Part shown: positions 22,481 to 36,509 of the stretch, piece after piece
Layout of the letters: every line of letters starts with the position of its first letter
How positions within the stretch are numbered: the first letter of the stretch is position 1
Assembly (NCBI GenBank): GCA_025716855.1
Contig: JAIXMQ010000069.1
Coordinates: 1-64,000, forward strand
From: Pilaira anomala
Taxonomy: Eukaryota > Mucoromycota > Mucoromycetes > Mucorales > Mucoraceae
Reading direction: 5' to 3'
Length of the DNA stretch: 64,000 nt
Made by a program: the position numbers and the translations under genes
The notes under the pieces: generated by a model
Told to the model about the DNA's origin: nothing
Databases searched by the model: none
Seen by the model: the letters and a program-made list of their open reading frames with translations, nothing else

Positions 22481-24399
22481 AGCTTTCATTTTCTTCTTGT
22501 CAAAATAAAATCCCTCAATATGTTTAATCAAGTCTGATGGCTATCATTGCTGCTATAGGATAACCAAGAATACAGCGAGATTCTTCTTTCCCGGTGAAAA
22601 GAATAAGCAAGCATTCTTGTGACGTAAAATACAAATAAATCGGCATGTTTAACAATTGCTTGTCAAAATGGGAATAGATATGCGTATGAGAGAAATCTAT
22701 AATTAGAACCTTCTTTTCGGTCGATGTAGCCCTACTTTAAAAATAAACTATCGTTACTGCTCATTACTAATACTGCTGATATGAGAATTTTGTGGGTTCG
22801 TTCTAAATGTATTCTAGTTCATAGAGAAGGCATATTGAATCGTTTATAAAAATCAATTGACAAGAATCCACGAACCAGTTCTTCATGTATACCAAGTAAT
22901 TAACAACATATTTAATTAATGAAATCTCGCTTATAAAAATAAAGAGTCGGCCTTTATTTAGATTTTATGGTCGAGATCTTTTACAAAAAGTATTATATAT
23001 TTACACATACTCTCGAAAAAAAAATATACACGCTTATCCAATAGAGATCCTTATGAATACGTTTCCTCCTTTCTCTCTTAGTTATGTCAGGTATATTCAC
23101 CGGACGAACTAATATAAAATGAATCGAAAAAATTTTCTAAACAAAGGAGAGAGAAAAGGATTAACTATAAATCTTAAAACAATACATTCAGCCCTGCATG
23201 TTAAACTCAAAAAAATTCCACTTGTTCAATCCAATAGACTAGTAACAAATTGTATATGCTCAGAATATTGAGGGATATATAGTACATTAGAAATTCAAAT
23301 AGAGTTAAGTGCTAAATTTTGAAAGCATGTGTTTTGTCCATTCATCATATGTAGATTAATACATACAATGACTCATTTTGTTTATATTATCAGAAGTACT
23401 AAGCGACAGAGAGACAGAGAGAGACAGAGAGAGAAAACAAACACATATGACAATTTAGGGAAAAGAGTTGTGCACTTGATATTTCAAATCATCAGAGCCT
23501 TTTCTTTAAGAATTATATGCAGGAGTGATCATAGGAAAACATATGAGGCAAATTCATCACGACACTGATCCAATACGCATACTTTAAAAATGTTAATTAA
23601 AAAAAAAACGAGTTCTCATAAAACCTGGTACACAAAAAAAAACTATAATTTTTGAAATTCAGGAACCAGTCTCCTTTCAATAATTACAACTATATATAGT
23701 AAAAAATAAAACAAAATAGATTGATTATATAAATCTAAAACATAAAACAATAAAAGTGATATCTGTTTTTCATCATCATGATCAATTATTAATTGGGCGG
23801 ACTTCTCGCATAAATCAAAAAAACAAAGAAGGAAGAAGATGAAGAGAAGTCCAATATGAAAATCCAACTACTATAGAAACACACGAGACTTGTGCAAAAA
23901 AAGAGTGTGTAGCTGATTAGATCATGAATTGAATGTAGTACACCTGGTAGTGGTGTCAATAAGTCATTTGGTATACGAGAGTAGTAGACAGGTTACATAG
24001 TATTTCATCACATGTGATGATATATATGTATATACATATATATTTCAATGAAAAGACAAGATATACTTCAAATCATGAAACGTATCAGTATACGCTTTCC
24101 ATAATACGTTAATAATAATAAAAAAAAAAAAGAGATCTCGTTAAACTCGATTTATAGGACTGGAATGCATACACACATAATCCCATATATTTCCTCTTTC
24201 AAAAAATGGTCAAATCAGCTGCAGCTAACCTTATTTTTTTTTTCTATGACCTTTCTCTATTAAAACCATATTTGGCTATTTCTGTTTTTTTTTCTAAAAA
24301 GTATATATAAGTAGCGAGAGATTTTTTTAAAAGGGAAATCAGAAAAAAAAAAAAACTCTCTTGCTGTCTTTTTTTTTTTTTTTTTTTTTTTCTGTAATA
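22481..24399. other. intergenic
   Basis: AT-rich DNA upstream of the transporter gene. It contains a GACAGAGA repeat near 23405-23435 and a TA-rich palindrome near 24016-24040. No convincing gene on either strand. Confidence 0.55.
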
Positions 24400-26643
24400 A
24401 TGACAAGTGGAGATAAAGTATCTTTCGATCGCGGAAATGCGAGTATTTCAACTACTGAAATAGTGGATGAATATACATCTTTACTATCTGTCGATAGTAA
24501 TTCATCTACTATCATGGTAAATCCACCACGTAATGTTTATATATTCATTTATTATACACAAATAAATTGATTTTTTATTCACTTTTTTTTATCTTTTTTT
24601 TTTTTTTTTTTTTTTTACATATGTGATAGTTTCTTTTACAGACCCAAAAGTCACCATGTTTGATAAATTCAGACAATCCAACTTATATGATCTATTACCT
24701 TCTATTTTACTTGGGTCATTCATTTGGTTTGGAACTACACCTTCAGATGAATTGACAATAACATCCATACGATTATTAGCTGTATTTATGAGGTAAATAT
24801 TTTTTTTTTTTTTAAAAAAAAAAATTAACTCATTTAATCAATAAAAAAAAAAAACTAATGAAACATACATCATAAAAAAGCTGTATATTTGCACTCATCA
24901 CGACATCAGTTGATATATCAGTACTTGTTTTAACTGCACTCACTTTACTTTCACTCACCAAATCATTCCAATGTGTTGATCATACTACTGGCATCAGTAC
25001 AGAATGTAGATTATGTGGTACAGAAGATCCATTGACCGGTATACCTTATGATTGCTCCGGTGGTAAAGAAGCCTTTCATCATTCATTAGAAGGTTTCTCA
25101 AGCTCCGTGGTTTGGCTTATTTTCGCTGCATTTCATTTAGGAAAGGCAGTTGAAGTCACTAAACTAGGCAAACGAATTTCCTTAATTATGATTCGCTCTT
25201 TTGGAAAACGTGTCATCGGTCTTGCTTATGCTATTTTACTTTCAGGTAAAATTAATTCATGCTTTTGGTTGATTTTTTTTTTTGTTCATTCACACGCATA
25301 TGATATTTTAGAGCTTTTATTGGCGCCTTTTGTACCAAGTAATACAGCTCGTGGAGGTGGTATTGTCTTACCCGTAGTTCAATCAATTGCCACTACTTTA
25401 GGATCTACTCCTTCCCATCAGCCTAAGGTGGGTGGCTTCTTAATGTTGGTCGGAGCACACGCAAATTTATTATCGGCTTCCATGTTTTTAACAGGTATAT
25501 AAATCTTTAATATAAATATAACAAGAAATAATTAATTCTCTGCTGGATAAAAAGGCATGGCACCGAATCCTATTGTGATTGCTAAAGCCAATACGTTATA
25601 TCCGGAACTCCAGTTTAATTTTATGACGTGGATTCAAGGAAGTTGTGTACCTGCTTTAGTCTGTGCTGCTGCCTTACCTCTTCTTCTTGCTTGGTCATGT
25701 GGTCTCTGGAAATCAAAGCCAGAAGATGAAGAAGGTTCTTCACAGTTGAAAATTGATGGTGATAATATCGTTGAACATGCTGCTAAAGAATTGAAAGAAA
25801 TGGGTACTTTATCTTTAAAAGAATTGGTATGTAAAAAAAAAAAAAAAAAATCAAAAAGCAGTATTCTTTATATATATATATATATATATATATTTTTTTA
25901 TTTACTCATTCCTTGCAGCAACTTTGTTTTGTGCTTCTGGTTTGTCTTGTTTTATGGGTTACTTCGGGTTATACAAAAATAGATTCTACTCTGGTTGCCT
26001 TAATTGGTATCGTAGCTTTGTTACACATGGGAACAGTAGCATGGTCAAATGTAGCCAATAACAAGAATGCTGTAAGTAACAAAAAAAAAAGAATATCGTT
26101 TCAAAACAATAACGTTAAAACATTTCATTTATAATAAGTGGGAAACATTGTTCTGGCTGGGTGGATTTGTAACGATTGCTAGTCAGTTATCTGAAGCAGG
26201 TGCATCACAGTTCCTGGGACATAAAATATCAGCTGCAATTACGCACCTAAATTTGCCAGCTGTGCCTGCTTTAGCCATTGCTTATTTTCTTACTACATTC
26301 ATCTTTTCTTCTTTGAGCGCACATACTGTTGCGTTTGTAGCTACTTTTCTAGATGCAGGCTTCGCATTAGGCGCAAATCCAATGACTTTAACTTGTTTAT
26401 TAGCTTATTTCGGTGCATTAGGTGGCTGCATGGTAAGAATATACATAAATAAATTATATCTATGACTAAATCTATCTGAATACGTAGACCAATTTCTCTA
26501 CTGGTAGTTTGGCCATGTATTATGCACCAGGTTATGTAACTCGATCTAAATGGTTCATTGTCGGTGCTCAAATGGCATTATTCTACTTGATCATTTATTT
26601 CACAATAGGAATGGGTTGGTGGAAATTACTAGGATGGTGTTAA
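24400..26643 (+). CDS. DASS/SLC13-family dicarboxylate transporter
   Basis: Eight exons: 24400-24529, 24642-24792, 24881-25245, 25312-25494, 25555-25826, 25919-26071, 26139-26432, 26488-26643; phases agree and give 567 residues. The protein resembles 2-oxoglutarate/malate translocators of chloroplasts and bacteria (DiT1/CitT group) of the divalent anion:sodium symporter family. Evidence: many hydrophobic spans, the first family signature APFVPSNTARGGG (SNT at 225-227) and its C-terminal counterpart CMTNFSTG, plus GSFIWF and PKVGGFLMLVGAHANL segments. The N-terminal 45 residues are polar and probably cytosolic. Predicted function: transport of C4/C5 dicarboxylates across a membrane; which membrane is not evident. 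Introns are short and T-rich with clear acceptor sites. Confidence 0.85.
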
Positions 26644-27348
26644 AAGATCAAAACAATAACGAAAAAAAAAAGAAGATAGTTTTCAAGTATACCCATTCTA
26701 AATAAATCATAACATTTCTATCATTGAATCAGAAAATATGTTACTATATATGTAGTACAAATACATAAGCTTTTTTTTTTATCGACCACAAACTGTACGG
26801 AAGCAGAAAATATGACGATAATTAAAATAATTATAATAAATTAACATCCAAGTGTTTTTTGTGTATAGTTTTTTTTTTCAGGGTTCCGATAAAAAAAAAA
26901 GCTGAATTTAGTATTTCATAAACATCAGAATGACGTTTTTTAGTAAAAAAAAAAAAGATACTAAGTTCGAAATATTCAGAAACAACGCGAAAAAAGTTTT
27001 TGACATATGAGTTAGAAGAACAGGTCTTATCAATTCAAGGCCATGACACTCTTCTCTAGTATTCCTTACACTTATTCCTTATTCTCTTTTGTATTATTCT
27101 ATCTTTTTTTTTTTTGCTTCCTCACTCTAGCTTTAAAAAAAAAAAAAACGTTGTTTAATCCTCTTTATTCTTCAAAAAAAAAAAAAAAAAACCTCCAGTC
27201 ATTTTTGAATGTTTACATTTTTTGAAACCCATCACTGGGCCCCTTTTTTTTTTAACATTTAATTAAAATATCTCATTCCGTTTCAATCTCTTTTTTCTTC
27301 CTTTCTTTTTTCTTTTTTTTTTTAAAAAAAAGTACATATATTAATACC
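26644..27348. other. intergenic
   Basis: 3' flank of the transporter and promoter of the next gene; long T and A runs. No gene is seen. Confidence 0.6.
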
Positions 27349-29316
<1,968 letters not shown>

Positions 29317-29360
29317 AAATTTCAATTTTTTTAATAAAATAATTTCCTTACACACTTTTT

Positions 29361-31320
29361 TTTTTAAAAAAAAGCAAATCGATGTCCTTTACGTTGCATA
29401 TAGTTATACTTTGTTCTACACGCTAAATCAGATCGTCCTGTATTTAATTCCTGTGCAATTAAAGGCCACACACTTCCATTGGATGCCTTCTCATTCTGTA
29501 ACTTGGTTTTCTGTACAAGTTCTAATAACTGCATTTCTTCCTCATGGGACCAACGCCCCTTTGTCACACCCGTCTGTAACGAATATAACCATCGTTCTCT
29601 ACATTGCTTTGGTGTACGATTTTGTATCATCTCGGGCTACTTTAACCTATGACTTGATTTTACCCTCTTCATCTTGATTTCGACTCACTGCAAAATGTCA
29701 ACGCTTTATCTTCATCCTCAGACCAAAAAGAGAAATGATTGACTTTTTTCATCCTCTTCATTCATCTCATTCTTACTTTGAAAATACCACCAACGCATCA
29801 ACTGATCTGGTGTACGTGAAGGTAAAAACGTCAATCTGAATCGCAGCCCAATTCAGTCCAAACATCTGCACTCCTTCTTTAATCAACGACTTTTCTGTAT
29901 CTGTTAATTTGTTTGTTCTTAATAGCAGGTGGATTTTCTTCCGCCAGTTTCAACACGCGATGCCATCGATAAGCACATTGCCTCATGGTCCGATGAAGCA
30001 AATGATCTGTAATTCGATCCCAACGTTCAGTTCCATATTCCTTCTTGACCAATGCCAATAGCTGTTCGTCATCTTCCGATGACCAAATCCCCTCTCTTTA
30101 GCACTTCCCTACTGAAAGATGTTCATCATCATACTACTGACGCTTATTACATTGATGCACAACAACTCTCGTCGGAAAACGCTTTGGCAATCTCTGTCCA
30201 ATCAGTATCTTTTAATTTCTCTTTTTGACTCTTCTAATTTATCTTGAACCAACTTGCTCAATTTCAAAAACTCGTCTTCATCCCACCGGTCCAGCCTGAT
30301 GAAACTTAATAGTTTGATTGACTCTTTCCCGTACCACGGGTGCCTTGATCAAGCCATTCACACACACTGCGCGCGCGCGCCACGCGTGTCCTCCATTCCG
30401 GACTATTTTTCATCCTCTCTCTCTCTCTTTTACAACACATCGCCATACATCCACTCAAACTCTTTTATCTTGTCGCACCAGTACTCCCAAAACATTTTAA
30501 AACAACTAATTCGGGTTTCAACCCGGTAATCCCTCCGACACTTTCACAAAATCGCCTTCACATGCCACTTAGACGTTCCCAAAAACAACCGAGTTTCTTT
30601 CTAAAGACCAACAAGGCTCTTTATTTAACCCTAGGATCAAGTTCATTTTTTTTTCCAAATAACGCTGCATTTTCTCTAGCGTTCGACCCGGTAACCCTTC
30701 CGCTACCTTCTCCCAGTCCTGTCTAAACATGATCGTCCTTCGAAGCAATAAATCGAGTTCATCTTCTGTCCATTTCTCTCGCTTGACATCGAGGTCCAGC
30801 TTGGCTCGATAATGGGTTTGAATTTGAACGCGTGTACGCCAAGGTAAGTAATGCTTTCCAATCTGCGTCCATGACGGCCCGAACTGCTCTGTACCCTTTC
30901 TTTAATAACTCATCTTCTTTTTCAGTCCATAGCCCTGACTTGACTTTGGAAACACAGGTCCATTCATTGGAAATCCTTCGTGGCGACCGTTGCGGTAAAT
31001 ACAGTTCACTGATCCTCGCCCATTGGCCCTCTCCAAACTCGACAACTCCCTTTTCGAGTAACGACCGCTCTAGATCACTGAAGGGGACCTCGTTTCAAGT
31101 CTGGGTCCAAGACATCCGTCTACCGCGATCGACATTGTGATTGCGTCCGATGAGGTAAAATATGCTGAACGAACTCACTCCACTTATTACCATTGTGTAT
31201 CACATAGTTTCGTAATAGTTCGTCTTCCCAGGGTTGCCACTTTTCTATATGTATGAAGCGACATGGTGGAAGGAAAGATCGCGTTTGTGGCTTAAATCGT
31301 CTTAGGACGGATACCAACAA
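29361..31320 (-). pseudogene. multi-SANT Myb-like gene, broken
   Basis: Read from 31320 downwards, all three minus frames in turn give Myb/SANT repeats. Recognisable units include EKWQPWEDELLRNYV...NKWSEFV, WTEKEDELLKKG, REKWTEDELDLLLRR, GIWSSEDDEQLLALVKKEY, FWSEDEDKALTF and KGRWSHEEEMQLLELVQK, each ending near an R-T-xx-QC-x-RW-like element. I count about nine to ten repeats. The series is broken by a stop at 31120-31122 exactly where the Trp of QCRxRW should be, by frameshifts near 31085, 30885 and others, and by several stops around 30480-30540. Long SANT-repeat genes are common in Mucorales. The last unit (29364-29630) is still open. Introns cannot explain stops inside the repeats, so I call it a pseudogene. 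Confidence 0.8.
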
Positions 31321-32369
31321 TAAGAAAGCTTTATTTTTTTTTTTTTATCCTGCCAGCATCATGTTTTCAGTACGTGTTTTTCTAACCAATCAAAATGCAA
31401 AAAAAAACGATGTTTTAGTATCTAGTTGGATATATTAAAATATCTGTAGACATCATTTCTCAAGATTTTGTAGAATTAAACTCAATCTCTTCTTCAGATA
31501 AGTAGTTCAATGCAAAATGATAACTTCTTGAAACTTCTTTTTTTATTTATATATAATTGATTATTATCTAACATGATTATATATGTAAAGATAACAAAAT
31601 TGGTTGAAGTTACTCGAAATCTAAAACGGATCATATGTCATGAATCTAAGTTTCAAATTATACATCATTCCAACAAAAACTGAAGTAGTTAGCAAATAGC
31701 CCTCTTTTTTGTTTTTTTTTGTTTTTTTTTGTTTTTTGTGTAACATAAACAAAAAATGATAGCCAATAAGATGCTCGGAAATTTTGCATTAATGTAGTTA
31801 CGCGTGATAAAAGTTTATATTTCGATAAAAAATGCAATAAAATGAACAAATAAGCTGAAAAATAAAGATGCAACGATTGAGAAGTATCAATTCTAGTAAC
31901 TAATTTATTTTTAATAAAATCCAAGAAGCACGTAGTCCTAGTCTTTCAAGAAACTGTCCTAAATTTTTTTTTTTTATTTTTTATTTTTATATCCAAAAAA
32001 AAAAAACTTTGTTTTAATGAACCGGTCTTCTACTTGTGAGCGAAAGAGTTCACTTTCTCACGAGAGTATAGTATTACGCGATAGACCCATATAAACTCTT
32101 TTGAATCATTTCACGATTGGAACGTGTTTATCCCGAAACTCAGTGATAATTTTTTTTTTTTTTTTTGGACTGCTTTGTATTGTAACGAGGGTCACAGCGA
32201 TAAATTTTTTTTTCGTTGACTATAAAAATTAAATTTTCGTTCAAGGGTGATGTTTATCTTTTCTTTAACGAAAAGGAGCTAAATTTTGGTATGTACAATA
32301 AAATAAAAGAAAAGCGATATATATTATTTGTGAATGATGAAAAACAACATTGTCTTCATTTTAACTTAT

Positions 32370-32442
32370 CGACCATGATGATATAAACCGCAGTGCTTCG
32401 CTGAGTGCTGTTGATACTTGCCAGTATAACTTCCTGACACAT
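32370..32442 (+). ncRNA. candidate C/D box snoRNA
   Basis: Contains, in the correct order and spacing, a perfect C box ATGATGA (32375-32381), a D' box CTGA (32401-32404), a C'-like CTGTTGA (32408-32414, one core mismatch) and a D box CTGA (32434-32437), about 63 nt from C to D. A T-rich run follows. The segments preceding D' and D (ccgcagtgcttcg; gccagtataacttc) would be the guides, but I could not match them to rRNA from memory. The terminal stem is weak. Confidence 0.35.
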
Positions 32443-32524
32443 TTATATTATTCGCTTTTTTTTTTTTGGTTTTATATTTTGTTTATTCATTTTATTAACT
32501 ATATTTTTTTCTTTATTTTACAGA

Positions 32525-33040
32525 TCTTTTTTTAAGAAAAAAAGAAATTCTCGTGATTTCTCTTTCTTTAAAATTTCTTTCTTGGCTCGTTCTTTTTGAC
32601 TCTTATGGAATTCAATACGTAAGTAAAAATGTCTAAAGGAAAAAAGGGTTACTTTTTTTTTTTCATGTATAACGGGATGAAAACAATACACATCAAAATA
32701 TAGGAAGAGCCGCCTTAGAGCGCCGTTACGGAATAAGATACTTTTCGGGCGGTGGCTTGTGCTGAGTAATGTTAAAAAAAAACTGAAAGTTTATATCATG
32801 AAAAAAAAAAAGACTACCTTATTGACCTTTGTATATAAAATTTTTATTCAATGTCTCTAACCATTTATTTTTTAATTTTATATAGATTTGTAATGGTTTC
32901 CATTTTAGTTTAATTGTAAATAATAATAAATTTTTTTGTACATTATAATTCCCTGAAAAAAAAAAAGTCTTTTTTTACCTTTGTTGTATTGAATCGATGC
33001 GTTGTGCTGGGTAATACCCAAGAAGGCATACTTATTATAC
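32525..33040 (-). CDS. possible small spliced gene, uncertain
   Basis: A minus-strand chain of exon-like pieces: one around 33040-32991 ending at a GTAAAA donor; one from an acceptor near 32781 reading ITQHKPPPEKYLIP to a GTAACG donor near 32720; and one from a TTTAG acceptor near 32624 reading HFYLRIEFHKSQKERAKKE and ending in a stop near 32522. The last two join in phase. The product would be small and lysine-rich at its C-terminus. The start is unclear, and I do not recognise the family. It could equally be chance open sequence. Confidence 0.2.
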
Positions 33041-33194
33041 ACGCAATATAAAATACATTTAGCAACCACGTCATAATCTCTTATAAAGTAGCATCACTTT
33101 ACTGATAAAGAGAATGTGTATTTTTAATTTTATAATTTTTTTGGATTTTTATTAGTAAAATGATTGAAAGGTTAATGCTCTCTTTTTTTTTTGA

Positions 33195-33256
33195 ATGTGA
33201 GTGTGAGTGTGTGAGTGTGTGAGTGTGAGTGTGAGTGTGTGAGTGTGAGTGTGTGT
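33195..33256. repeat. GAGTGT-type tandem repeat
   Basis: Imperfect GTGA/GTGTGA repeat of about 60 bp, roughly 80 bp beyond the alpha-tubulin stop codon, in its 3' flank. Confidence 0.8.
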
Positions 33257-33332
33257 TGCGTCAGCGAAGTTGTGTATAGATGTTAAATAGTAAAAAAAAA
33301 AAAAATAATAAGAAATACAACTAGAAAAATAT

Positions 33333-34992
33333 CTAGTATTCATCGTTTTCTTCCATCTCAGAGTCACCAAGAGAATCAGCACCAACTTCCTCATAATCCT
33401 TTTCAAGAGCGGCTAAATCTTCACGAGCTTCAGAGAATTCACCTTCTTCCATACCTTCACCCACATACCAATGAACGAAAGCACGCTTAGCATACATAAG
33501 ATCGAACTTATGATCAAGACGAGCCCAAGCTTCAGCAATAGCAGTTGTATTAGATAACATACAAACAGCACGTTGAACCTTAGCTAAATCACCACCAGGG
33601 ACAATTGTAGGGGGTTGATTATTGATACCGACCTTGAAACCAGTAGGACACCAATCAACGAATTGAATAGTACGTTTAGTCTTGATAGCAGAGATAGCAG
33701 CATTTGTATCCTTAGGTACAACATCACCACGATATAATAAACAACAAGCCATGTACTTACCATTACGAGGATCACATTTGACCATTTGATTATTAGGTTC
33801 AAAACAAGAGTAAGTGATTTCAGGAACAGACATTTGTTCATGGTAAGCCTTGGCTGCTGAAATAATAGGAGCATAAGTAACCAAGGGGAAATGAATACGA
33901 GGATAAGGAACCAAGTTAGTTTGGAATTCATTTAAATCTACATTAAGAGATCCATCAAAACGAAGTGAGGCAGTGATAGAGGAAACGACTTGAGCAATCA
34001 ATCGATTCAAATTAGAGTAAGTAGGTCTTTCAATATCCAAGTTACGACGACAGATATCATAAATAGCTTCATTATCTACCATGAAGGAGACATCGGAATG
34101 TTCAAGTGTAGTATGGGTGGTCAAAATTGAGTTATAAGGTTCAACAACCGATGTAGATAATTGAGGTGCAGGATAGACTGAGAATTCTAACTTGGACTTT
34201 TTACCATAATCAACTGAAAGACGTTCCATTAAAAGTGATCCGAATCCAGAACCGGTACCTCCACCAAATGAATGGAAAACAAGGAATCCTTGAAGTCCCG
34301 AACAGTTATCTGCTAACTTACGAATACGATCCAAGACATTATCAACCATCTCTTTACCAACAGTATAATGACCACGAGCATAATTGTTTGCAGCATCTTC
34401 CTTACCACTGATTAATTGCTCTAATAATAATAATAATAGGAGAAGAAAAAAATTAATCAAAACTAGTATATAACACTTTTTTTTTTTTTTTTTTTTTAAC
34501 CAAAATAAAAACTTTACCAGGATGGAAAAGTTGACGATAAGCACCAGTACGTACTTCATCAATAACAGAAGGTTCTAAATCAACCATTACTGTACGAGGG
34601 ACATGTTTACCACCTTCAGTTTCAGAAAAGAAGGTCTCGAATCTATTATTGTTTTAGTGATACATGAAAAAAGAGAGATTGTATAAAATAAAAAAATTTC
34701 TTTTTTTTTTTAAAAAAAAAAAATTATAACTTACGAGTGATCATCGATATGGGTTCCTTCAGGGAAACGACCATCAGGTTGAATACCATGTTCATGACAA
34801 TACTATAAAAAGCGCTTTAAATAAAGGTTTTCTTTTTTTTTTTTTCCTTCTTTATTTTACTTACCAACTCCCAACAAGCGTTACCAATCTGTACACCAGC
34901 TTGACCTAAAAAATATTCGAGAATAAGTTAGATCTTTTTATCATGTTTACTAATGCAAACTTACCAACATGAAGTGAAATAATTTCTCTCAT
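33333..34992 (-). CDS. alpha-tubulin
   Basis: Five exons: 34992-34965, 34905-34865, 34802-34735, 34642-34518, 34420-33333; phases fit and give 449 residues, the normal length. It starts [25 protein letters not shown] and has the GTP-binding loop GGGTGSG and the C-terminal acidic tail ending EENDEY with the encoded terminal tyrosine. It polymerises with beta-tubulin into microtubules. The 36-46 loop is two residues shorter than in animals and has no lysine at the position of the acetylated Lys40. The first three introns fall within the first 46 codons, the usual 5'-clustered pattern of highly expressed fungal genes. Codon use is more restricted than that of its neighbours, fitting strong expression. 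Confidence 0.97.
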
Positions 34993-36509
34993 TTATTCTT
35001 ATATATATATTTTCTTGGGTGTTTAAAAGAGTTTAAAGTAAAAGCTAAGGTACTAAAAAACTCGAGTTGAAAAAAAGAAGAAAAGAAAAGGGGAAAAAAA
35101 AAAGAAAAAAAAAAAGTCTGTGATCATTGCTTTTTTTTTTTTTTTTTTTTTTTACTAAGCACGCGCTTTTTTTTTTTATAAAGAACGCGTCACTATTTAT
35201 TTTTTTTCGAGTTTTTTTTTTTTTTTTTTTATTATTCATGTACAATGTCTCTTTTTTCAACAAACAATTACTGTTTAAAAACCTTTTGATTAAACTAAAA
35301 TAAACACTTTATGCAGATATGAATAAAAAAAAAAAAAAAAAAAAGCTAAAAAGATATGTAACGCAAATACTTCCATTCTTGTGAATCGGGAAACAAAATT
35401 AAACAATTAAAAAAGATCATTCTTTTGCTGTGATCCCCTTTATTTTAATGGCTGGGAAATAAACTTTTATAGCTCTTGTGTAATGGTCTTTTACTGTTTA
35501 TGGAAGTCCACATGGTACTATAAAATACTTTCAGAACTGATGATTCTAATTCTACTCTACACGTTCTTTTAATACTCACTTTTTCTAGTCCGCCTTTATT
35601 ATTAAAAGTGTACACAAAGGAAACATTTGAAATAAACTAATACACCAATTGAAAAAGAGGGGGAGATTGTATTATATAAAGGGGAAAGAAAAGAGAAGGG
35701 GGCAATTCAATAATAAACAAAAAAACCCTTATATTTTTTATAAAAAGAACCTTTTCAGTATTATTGCTATTTTTGTACAACATTTTTAAAGTTAAACATT
35801 TAAAATGACGTACAGTTTTAATTGTAGAATTTATTGAGCAAAAACACCGCATTTTTCCTTTTTCTTAACTACTCACGAATAAGATAAAAGTCATACCAAT
35901 TACAGTGAGCTATTTAAACGCGTATCAGACATTACTAAAATCAATCTTTACTGATATAGAGGCATTGTGTTGATCTTCCCCCCCCCCTCCTCCTCCCTTC
36001 ATTGGGGATATTAGTAATATGTGCAGTAAAAAAAAAAAAAAAAAAAAATACTATAGAATTGACTTCTTTATGTAGCATCGTATAATTTATGCAACCTTTC
36101 GAGTGTGTCACATGGGTTGACTCAGTGGCTCAACTTTATACGTGTGTACATATAAAAACCCCGGGTGAGTTTTTCATAGCCTGCATTGACGTACTTCGAA
36201 ATTTATTTACAATGTTAATGTTGATTTTAAAATTATTTGTGATACAAACATTTTCTTGTACTTCTGTCATTCCATTTCTCTTAAAAGACTTTATATAGTC
36301 AGTGTCACAGAAATATACTACTTATTTCAATGAAAGAGTTTGTATAACTTATTTTATATATGTTTATAATAGATATTAAGCAATAAGTAGTTACTCACTT
36401 TCTTATGAAAGATTTAATCGGTCACATTAAAACGATCCAAATACTTTACCGATTTTTCTAATGCATGATATTATCATCAACTACCCATTTCTTTTTCCTT
36501 AAACCATCC
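34993..36509. other. intergenic
   Basis: Promoter side of alpha-tubulin, then AT-rich DNA with long A and T runs (for example 35132-35153) and a C-rich run near 35979-35997. No gene is seen. Confidence 0.6.

Larger units (their letters stand above)
31331..33332. other. intergenic with possible small RNA and small gene
   Basis: AT-rich spacer between the Myb pseudogene and alpha-tubulin. It holds a C/D snoRNA-like sequence at 32370-32442, a possible small spliced minus-strand gene at about 32525-33040, and a GAGTGT-type tandem repeat at 33195-33256 next to the tubulin 3' end. The rest shows nothing. Confidence 0.5.

Noticed and set aside
30370..30386. GC-alternating run that could form Z-DNA
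   Set aside because: Short, single and inside the Myb pseudogene; most likely a product of decay.
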